Assembly (NCBI RefSeq): GCF_001949145.1
Contig: NW_019091426.1
Location: forward strand, 715,552 to 729,849
Reading direction: 5' to 3'
Source of the DNA: Acanthaster planci
Taxonomy: Eukaryota; Echinodermata; Asteroidea; Valvatida; Acanthasteridae
Length of the DNA stretch: 14,298 nucleotides
Below are positions 1-9,300 of the stretch, piece after piece. How positions within the stretch are numbered: position 1 is the first letter of the stretch; each line of letters begins with the position of its first letter. The notes below the pieces were generated by a model. It was not told the DNA's origin, made no database searches, and saw nothing but the letters and a program-made list of their open reading frames with translations. The position numbers and the translations under genes were made by a program.

Positions 1-143
1 GGGCCAGTCAGAAGTAACAGGGTGAACAATGACAAAGGTAAGCTTTTGTCTCAGTTCATTTGAATAGCTTGTGAACTGGCTTAAGACTTCATGACTTGTG
101 ATGGACTGACAGGGACTTATGATGGATTCAAATACAATACTAG
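1..143 (+). repeat. hAT-like minisatellite MITE, copy 1 (cut by window start)
   Basis: The copy starts inside the minisatellite module (GGGCCAGTCAGAAG). It continues through the family core (AACAGGGTGAACAATGAC, then AGTTCATTTGAATAGCTTGT) and ends in a right terminal repeat around CAATACTAG. It shares core and right end with the copies at 5164-5423 and 11397-11959. The left end is outside the window. Confidence 0.7.
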
Positions 144-205
144 GTAAGTAATATCTGGTAAGTAATTTAAATGATTTTGATGTAGGGCTTTGTTTTCCCC
201 GCCAG

Positions 206-313
206 GATATTGTGACGGAAAGCCAGGGCTTTGATTTGGTGGCCTTTGTACCCCTGCTCAGAGACAGAATTTACTCCACCAACTCCTTTGTCAGACAGTT
301 CCTTCTCTCGTGG
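206..313 (+). CDS. VAC14: VAC14 exon A (HEAT repeats, first exon in the window)
   Basis: The exon encodes window residues 1-36, from [11 protein letters not shown] through [11 protein letters not shown] to RQFLLSW. These match the early-middle VAC14 HEAT repeats of the Fab1/PIKfyve-binding half. The acceptor is the CAG ending at 205 after a pyrimidine-rich stretch, and the donor is a consensus GTAAGT at 314. The 108-nt length is phase 0 at both ends. The methionine nearest the start is not an initiator: the frame is open upstream to the acceptor, and earlier exons must lie outside the window. Confidence 0.93.
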
Positions 314-3300
314 GTAAGTCCGCACATAAACACCATTTATGGATGTTTGATTCTGTGTGGGAGCAGTGAATGGGGCTATGTGACCATCTCATAACAGTTA
401 CTCATGAAGGTTGATGCAGGTTTGTGGAGTGGTTGTGTTTATAGTGCACCAGAATGAGCACAAAGCTCTAGCATCCTGAGCATTGTATGTAGGGCTGCAA
501 TGTTGTTCAGGGTCCACGTCACCTCTATCCTTGTCACTGTAACAACATGGCATACTCCTGACTAAATTTCCAGCATCCTGAGCACTGTGTACACAGTAGT
601 AATGGTGTTCACAGTCCATCTCATCTCTTGCTTTGTTACTGGGAGTAAATTTTACCTGAATGTACACAAAACTTCGGCATCTTCACACTGTCTCAATGAC
701 AATCGGAAGGGTCAAATGCATTTTAGCTTTTCAAATTTGGACATCTTTCTTAGATCACCACTCTGAACTCGGTACCAGACATCAACCTCATTGTCTACCT
801 CCCGGAGATCCTCGATGGCATGTTCCACATCTTGGGAGACCCCAACAAGGAAATCAGAAAAATGTACGATGACCTTTGGCTTCTGCTCACACCTAAGTTT
901 CATTGGGTAGAGGATCCTCACGCAGAGCGTGAAATTACGGTCGAACATCGGACATTTTCCGAGCACTTATTGTGTTTGTCCGAACAAAATAAAAAATGCT
1001 CGGACAAATTGTCAGACCATCATATCAATAACAGCTCTTAAAATACCAACACAATATATGGGATTATGGCGTCCAATTTATTATTAGTTTTGTGTTAGAA
1101 ATACATTAATTACACCCAAGGCATTCATCAGGGCTGATCACTCATCACTGGCCCATGTCACCCAGCGCCACGTGTGTATGTATGTGAAATCGCCCCATAA
1201 TTCTTGGCGCATCGTCAATATTCATGTTTTGCTGTCACAGTGGTGAAAACATGTGCACGAAGCTCTATGCATCAAAGGAAGCTGCTCTGGTTCCCGCTGC
1301 GCTGCACCTGTGTAAAAAGAATGCGTGATGGAAATGTAGCAACCAGTACCAGTCTGTACTGTACATGTACTGAATGTACTGTACATAAACACTTTTCATC
1401 ATGAATACAAAAGGCTGCAAGTTAATTCGCAGAACTTGGTCTCTTATTTATGCGTGTATTTTCAGTGTTCATGAGCGTAATTTCAGGTTGTTCTTCTCAT
1501 GGCACAAGGTTTAGCGCCCGCTGGTCTAGACGCATCATGCACGCGAAACACGGACATTGTCAGATTGTTGACCTGTTTGCCGTCGTGATTGCCGTCGTGA
1601 TTGCCTGAATTGGTCATGATTTTCTTGTGAATTGCCGTATGTAGAAATTTTTACATAGATTAAGAAAGGTGTTCATCACTTTTTGAGATACTTTCGGAGG
1701 CTGTTGCCTCCACCGATGCCATTCAATCAGCACAAAATTGCCCCTAAACAAAAAAAATGTTTCGACCTACCGACCCAATTTTTGAGAGGCATGCACAGCA
1801 CAACTACAGGTACATGTATTTTTTTGGCCTACTAAAAGACTGCATGTACGCAGTACGCCTTAGTTAAATAACAATAATCGGGCAAACTAAAAAAAAAAAT
1901 CGTTGCGGCCTGCGCCCAAACAAGGATTGGTCAATGCGGCTGCGTGTGCGGTTCTGGTAGGACCAGGAAAAGTGAATTTCGTCCCCTGACACTGCACGTT
2001 ACAACTCTACCTTTTATACAGTATGGCAGATCAAAAGATGTTAATGGCAGAACATAATTGATTGTGTTATGATATTTTGTCCGAGCACTTTCTTGGTCTA
2101 ATTTCGCGCTCTGCTCACGAAGGTGGTAGTGTCTTGCATAAATGTATAACTGACTCGGAGAGTAGCCAACTTTACTTGAGGCATGGGGACACGGCACTTG
2201 TTTGTCTGCACCTGTGGTATGGAATTTATGCTGTCATTTTCAACTGAATGGGCACAAAGCCTATCATTTCTTGGCATGATGAATGCACTAGAACATGGGT
2301 GCACAGGGGTATTGGGGCTTGACTACCTTTCATGAACGGTAATGTTTTCACATTTTCTTGATTTTCTAGTATTGTACAGATTGGATCACAAACCTTATCA
2401 GTTTTGTTCATATTTGATACTGTCTCATGGATGGCTTTTACTGGTATGCCTCCACAGTCTAAGTCACTGCAAGTTACTCTCGATAAGGGACCTTTGACAA
2501 GTGACACTAGTTTATACAATGACATGGAAGAACATTTGGCCTTTGACATAGATACAAACTTCAACTTTTTCACTTTGGTGTACTTATCAAAAAATTAGCT
2601 CCCTTTGTTTGATGGCATCTGTGTGATCTGTTGAACTTTGCCCTTTGACCCTCTAGGTGTGAGTTCTGCCTGGATCATTTCATGCAGGAGATGAAGCAGC
2701 TACCGTCCAGTGTGGACTATGCACCCATGGTTAATATACTCATAGCGCACAGCCAGTCAAATGGTGAGTCAGAAGAACAGAACTGTGGGTCGCCATGTTG
2801 AGGCCACATCCCACAAAATGCAACGTAAATGTCGTCATTTCCTTACATGACCAAAATTGCAAAGCATCGGTGTGATAAAAAACCAATGAGTTTTTGATAC
2901 CTTTGTAAGTTATCAACTTTTCTTTGGTAAAAAAAAATCGCGAGTTATCAGTTTGAAGTTATGATTTTTTTTGCAGAAGTTGAGAAAGAGGACCAAGTGC
3001 AGTTGCCATAATGTGGCCACAGTGTGCAACTTGATTCAGAAGTCATGTTGGTTTTGCCAGTTTTTTGTTTCAAGTTGGAAAAATTCTGCACAAGAAAAAT
3101 CAATGTGAATGAAGACCTTGAAAAGAAAGTTTCGATGGAATATTAAACTATGGTTTAAAATATTCTTTTAGGTAAATTACTTACAGAATATTCTGTTAAA
3201 TGGAATATTTAACAGAATATTTTGGTATTGAGTATTAAATTTTTTTCAGATGAGGTCATCCAGCTGACTGCCATCAACTGGCTGTTGGAATTTCTCAACC

Positions 3301-6300
3301 AGGCGGGCCGTACCATGATACCCTTTTGTTCAGGACTGCTAAATGCTGTTACACCATGTATGGCGTACGATGACATTAACAGGAAAAATATCCTTCGCTA
3401 TTCCTTATTTCTTCATTGTCTTGAATCTGATTGTTTTAGTCACAAGATATATACAGTCATGTTTGAAATTGAGGTTCAAGGTCCCTCAGTGAAAATGTTG
3501 GTTCTGAGCGAAGACTGTGATCTTTGTGTTTGGAATTGAAATTATGACCCCAACTGCCTTAGATCCTACAAAACCTGTCAAAAGGTTTTGGAGATTTATG
3601 CAGGGTTTAGGACTTAGCCCAGCCATTGTTACCTGACTTGTGGCTGCATGTGCTATTGGTTCCCTGCCTAGTTTGGGATGTTGGTGGATATGGGGAGGTT
3701 TCAAAAGGTTTCTGTCCAAAGTTTCCAGGGAGTCAGGTTCCCCCACTGCTTGTGTCGTGGTTACCTTCCTTGACTGCAGATCTCCCTAGCACGCATCAAG
3801 GAAGCAGCTAAACTGGTCAACCAAAATCTCATGAGGCTGGTCACTGCGGAGGATGACAGAGATGATGATGAAGCAGAGGCCAAATGCCTGAGCACATCTC
3901 CCCTGGGCCCGAGGCAAGCCTGAACAAGTTTTGGAAATCGTTCCCTTGGAAGAAATCCGGGGACATCCAGCCATCCTGGAATATTTGCCAAGCAGTTGGC
4001 AAGCACTCCCAGCAAAAATACAATGAATATCTGGGTAGTTGCGAAGTGAAATTATATGGTTTACCAAAAGAGAATGCATGGAGGTTACCACTCATTTCTC
4101 AAAAATTGAAGCTGCCACTTATCTCTTGATTTCAACACGTCAGTCTTTCCTACATCATGTTCTAGATTTTAGGGCTTTTTTAAAATCATTGCTGAACTCA
4201 TTCTTCAGAATAAATACCAGCGTATGTAACTGTGTTCTCTTGAATTTTTATTCGGCATACCGCTCTGGTAACCCGTAAAAATCTTCAGACTTACTTCCGG
4301 GGGGGGGGGATTCTTTTGTTAAATTGGACAATGAAGAGTAATCGGCTTCAAAGGTGGGAAGAAAAGCCTGAATCGATGGAACATGTTATTTATGAATTGG
4401 TCTGACGTAGAGCAGACAATAACTTCAAACTTTCTTTCCCCTCCTCGTTCAAGGGCCGTAAGATTGGACATAGCCCCCACCGTCGAGGTGCTGACAAGGT
4501 GTATGCAGCATAACTCCATGCAGTGCAAGATCACTTCGTTGAGGTGGACGTATCACTTACACATGAAGACACCCAGGAAGGCAGGTTTTGCTGAGCCCAC
4601 CTATTTGATTCTAGGCACTAAACCATATAGGGAAACTGACTCGGTGCGTACAAATGATCGTAAAGATGAACAAAGAAATTGACTGGAGTGGGATTTGAAC
4701 CTGCGACCTCCGGAATACTGTACTGGTGCTCTACCGAACAGAGCTATCCAGCCCTGCGTTGGTGGCGCTTCCCATTTGTCTATATCTTTGTTCGGGGGTG
4801 CTAATCAAAAGCCATGTAACCTGGAACACCATGTAGCTAGGGATCATGCCCCAATGACATAATACAACCCGGGAAGTGGTAAACAGGGATCACTCGGTCG
4901 GGAGAATGCGGCTTTTTGAACACAAATCGTTAAACTGTATAGGGAAACTGACTTTGGGAACTGTTTCGAGATGCACGGAAAGACTATGCAGGCCAATGCA
5001 TCATGGTTTAAATCCTCTGACATAATTGAGATCACATAAAAATGTCCATTTGGGGGCTTTTCCACCGCTGCCTTTTTCTCCTTGTAAACTCTCTCTTGGT
5101 TGCTTGTAAATTGAAAATCTGTGGATTTTTATTTTCATGACGCTTTTCATTTTCTGTAAGATTTAGTGTTGTATTCAAGTCCATCACAAGTCCTTTCACA
5201 AGTCCCTTCACAAGTCCAGCCACAGGTCCCAGCACAAGGCCAGTCAGAAGTCCTTTCACAAGGCTGGTTAGAAGGAACAGGGTGAACAATGACAAAAGAA
5301 TGCTTTTGTCACAGTTCATTTGGATAGCTTGCGAATTGGCTTCAGACTGTATGTCTTGTGATGGACTTCTGATGGACTGGCAGGGAGTTGCAAGGACTTG
5401 TAATGGACTCAGGTACAACACTGGTAAGCTTTTCTCTCAGAATAGCACAACAGCACTATCAAGACATTACTTACAGGTTTGATACTAACAGAACAAGAAA
5501 CCTTGAATTTGAAATTAACCCAATCCAATAGGGCCTATCAGAGTTGTCTATCCTGTCTTGATTGAATTTGTTTGTAACCAATTCATTTTTTCTGATGAAT
5601 AATTCATCACCTTTATCCACTGCCAGATCTTCCAGCATGTTGAGGACATATTCCCAGTGCTTGTAAGGACGCTGTCCGATACCTCTGATGAGGTGAGTCT
5701 GTCCTTCTGATTTGAAATCGGTTCTTACTTTTGCCTTAAGATGTAATTGAAATATGATCACTCTTGACCCCTTAAGACCACCATAAAATCATTACAAGAG
5801 TTCCAGTCTGAATTCAGGTAACAAGGTATTCCTGCCAACTGCAAGAAAAGTATTCCATTGTCATAGTTAACCTGGTTACTTTTGACTGGTCTTGTGACTG
5901 GTCTGGTGATGGGTCTGGTGACTGGTCTTGTGACTGGTCTTGACTACAACACTTGCCTTGGTGCATATTGCATTTGTGACTTAAGCAGCCTGGCATGTAA
6001 CTTGCCATGCCTAAATGGTACTTCCACATCTCCCTTCACCAGGTTGTGTTACTAGACCTTGAGGTCCTAGCCGAAGTGGTGTCATCTCCGGCTGGTCCAG
6101 CAGCGACCACACAGAGAGTGGACAGCACCAGCCAGTCCACTCAGAGGACTAGAGCGGCCTCCGGTACAAATGCTTACTTCCACAAGTTCATGACCAACCT
6201 GCTGGAGCTGTTTGCATCGGACCGCCAGCTCCTTGAAGATAGAGGGTCCTTCATTGTCAGGTGAACTCTCTGCAGCAAGCATGGATGGATCCCGGGGGGA

Positions 6301-9300
6301 GGGAGAGGGGGGCAACAGGGGTGATAGCCATCCCCCCAAAAAACACTGAAAGTTTTTTTTATAAGGACAGAAAGGTTATTTTGGTTGATTTTTATTTCGA
6401 GTCTTTCCAAAAGAGTATAAGAAGCCTTAAAATTTAGCCTTATCCCTCAGAAAGGCCGTAAAGGGTGCATTAAGAAATCCATAAATATCCTTCCCCCAGA
6501 TTTTAATCTGGCTCCACCTTTGGCTGCAAGGGCTTCGGAATCCTCATGTTTGTCAGTATTTGAGGGAAATTTTTGTTTGTGCAACCCGGCACGTGGAACA
6601 TGTCTCATCTTTGTCGATCAAGTCATATCTTAAATTTGCTGAATTGTATATATGCCAATTAAGGAAGAACCTTTAGAATTTTTTAAAATGTCATTTCGTC
6701 AACGTGATACTTGTCCACATGTTATTACCTACCCCCCCTCCAAAGTCTCTCAGTGTGACTGTTAACAAATCGTATGTCTGGTTTCCTGTCTTCAGGCAGC
6801 TGTGTCTCCTGCTCAACACGGAGGACATCTACTGGACCCTGTCTGAGATCCTGGTGAATTACAAGGATCTCCAGTTTGCGACAGAGATGGTGCAGACACT
6901 CAACAGCATTTTGTTGACGGCGACAGAGCTGTTTGAGCTCCGGACCCAACTCAAAGATCTCAATTCCGAGGTCAGTGGGACACTGTCTACCAATTATTTC
7001 TAAAGATCACATGCACCAGATATTCGAATATTTCCATATATTTATGTCTCTGCATGCTTGCAGGATCACGTGTATTTTGATGTCCTTAATTATTCTGTAA
7101 GTAGCAACATTGAATAGGTCTGAATAGATCTCAGCTCAGCAGGTGGCCATTACCCTCCCCCAAACAAAATGCTGAGAACTCATGTATACTTTTCTTCGTG
7201 CAAAGCCAATTGTATTGTTTTCGCGACAAGTTCGGCATATCTCTTGGGTTGGTTGAGTCTGTTTTGAGCCTATTGCAGTCTCAGTATGTCCATCATTATG
7301 AGAAAGCACCCAGCATGAAGTGCTTACAGTGTTGTATAATGCATTTCTGCCCTATCCTCAACTTTTTGCCGTAGAGATGTAAAGATGGGGGAACCATTTG
7401 TGATGCATTATTCCAAAACAAGGCTCAAGAATTCATCTGGGAAATGATACAAATACTGGTGCATATGAACAATGCAAACTCCACGACTTTTGCTGCTGAA
7501 AGCTACCAAAGCTTTTTGCAGACATTTTTTTTTTACTTTTGACTACTTTTAAAGACTGATTAATAGTGTGGAGAGAAGAGTTGTCAAACATCTTAATTAC
7601 AAAATTAGGAGGGCCTGATGTTGGGATCGAAATGTCAGGCCCTTCACATTTTGTGATTTGTATTTGGGTCACTGTAGTCAGCAAGCAGTTTGCAGCAGTT
7701 CTGTATTACACATGTTCTGGAAAACATCTAAATGACAAACTTCAGCCTGGGTTAGGATTAGTGGATCACATCTGCCGCCTCCTGCCTTATTTCCAGAGAC
7801 TGTGGGATTAGAAATCTTGTCCGTAAACGAGGCCTTGCACTGACTTGACCGTTGCATTTGTACTTTCAACAATTTCTCCACAGAGTAGCTGTAAGTTATT
7901 CTGCTGTCTGTACAAGTCCTGGTGTCACAGTCCGATTGCCACGGTGTCTCTCTGCTTCCTCACTCAGAATTACAAACACGCTTCCAGTCTCATCTACTCA
8001 TTGTATCCTTTGTGAGACAAATGAGGTGCTTGAACCCGAGACCTCTTAACTGCCGCGCCAGTTTTCTACCAACTGACATGTCTTACCCTCAGGGTTGCAG
8101 ATGTTGGTCAACCGTTTTTTTTTTCTTTTGGACTTTTACAAATTAGAGTTGTTTGCAAAGAAGTTTTAGTTATATTTAGACTTGACTCTGTAACTCTTGG
8201 ACAGCGAGTGCAGTGCTCAACTCGTAATGTACGCTGTGCTCTTGATTACACTGCATTATGTGACCTGGCAGGAAATGAACCTGTACCACCAAGCCAGCAA
8301 CTCCATTACTCTACAGTTGACACTGTTGTTTGGCTTGCCTTTTTCTGTGAGCAAAATCTAGATTCATTTAGGGAAAAAAATTGGGGTTTTGAGCCTATAA
8401 CTGCTAAATGACCACTCAAGCGTTCTAGCAATCAACCTATGACTTGCAAATTTAACCCAATAAAATTTAAATGAATCAGAATCATCACGAGTATTGGTTT
8501 TATTGAGGTTAGACTTGAACCTGTAACCACTGGACTGCAATTCAAGTGTTCTACCAACATTTTTTTACTAACAGATTAAACCTGCATGTCTTTAGAATGT
8601 ATCTGCTCTCCTCCTGGAACCCTCCCTAACATACTGCCAAACAGCGGTGACCTAGAAGTCACAGTACATTTCCTGACAGAAATTGACAAGTTGGTCCAAT
8701 TGTTAGAGTCTCCCATATTTACATGTAAGTTCTCATATTATTGATTTTGGATTTCTTTTTCTTCCTCTTTTGTGTAAAGTTTCAATAGTTTAGTCCTTTT
8801 TTGGGGGGCATTGTAATATTTAGTAGAAGCTTACGTGTTTCCAATGTATCTGTTAAACTCTTTTTCTGAGGGTTTACTAATTTGAGTGGGAGTTGAACCC
8901 AGAACCTCCTGTTTGCAAGTGCAGACATCACACCACTTTGCCACTGAGCTTGCCGGGATCAGCTATCTGGTTCAAGTCAGATGAGCAGCAGTTTCTGTGG
9001 TTTGCGCGCAAGTGGGTCAAGTTTGTAATACGGCTGTTTCACAATAGCACGCCACGAAGAGTTTGCAACGTGTTGGCCAGTCATTTGGAAAGGGTCGACA
9101 AATGATTGGCCAACACGTTGCCAACTCTTGGTGGCGCACTATTGTGAATCGCCGGTATTCCACAGTTCCTGGGATACATTCCAAATTCGGGGCGGGGCCA
9201 TGTTAAGGAGGGGGAAATGACACACTCATGCAGTGTTATATGCATCTGCCGGCTTCTGTCCTGGCTTTCAGATCTGAGGTTGCAGTTGCTGGACACGGAA

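Larger units (their letters stand above)
4581..5626 (+). other. Intron 6: GC-AG intron carrying a tRNA-like module and a repeat element
   Basis: The donor is AAG followed by GCAGGT and the acceptor is ACTGCCAG ending at 5626. The phase-0 join gives [16 protein letters not shown], collinear with vertebrate KTPRK-MFRH. The intron contains a tRNA-like module (4681-4753, minus), a pair of 23-bp direct repeats (4619-4641 and 4931-4953) and a complete hAT-like element (5164-5423). A GT-to-GC change private to this allele or a sequencing error at 4582 cannot be excluded from one sequence. Confidence 0.8.

Noticed and set aside
212-214. Translation start of VAC14 in exon A
   Set aside because: The codon is GTG (Val), homology continues upstream to the acceptor at 205, and homologues have a substantial N-terminal region before this point.
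398-667. Minus-strand 89-codon gene in intron 1
   Set aside because: It overlaps a tandem duplication, resembles no known protein, and its Cys/Asp/His-rich content follows from the repeat.
907-912. GTAGAG donor for exon B
   Set aside because: It would leave phase 0, placing a stop at the start of exon C, and would insert non-homologous residues.
3388-3539. Exon D continuing in frame to the stop at 3537-3539
   Set aside because: The residues after RK have no VAC14 similarity, whereas the AT-AC splice restores collinearity with exon E exactly.
3884-4129. Extra linker exon or separate small gene (81-codon frame)
   Set aside because: It overlaps exon E in another frame, shows no VAC14 or other recognisable similarity, and is not needed for frame or phase.
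4585-4590. GT donor GTTTTG for exon F
   Set aside because: It gives phase 1, and the next exon then reads into TGA. The GC donor four bases upstream gives a gap-free match to homologues.
8503-8560. Functional tRNA gene
   Set aside because: The boxes are recognisable, but the acceptor and T stems do not pair and no terminator context is convincing.
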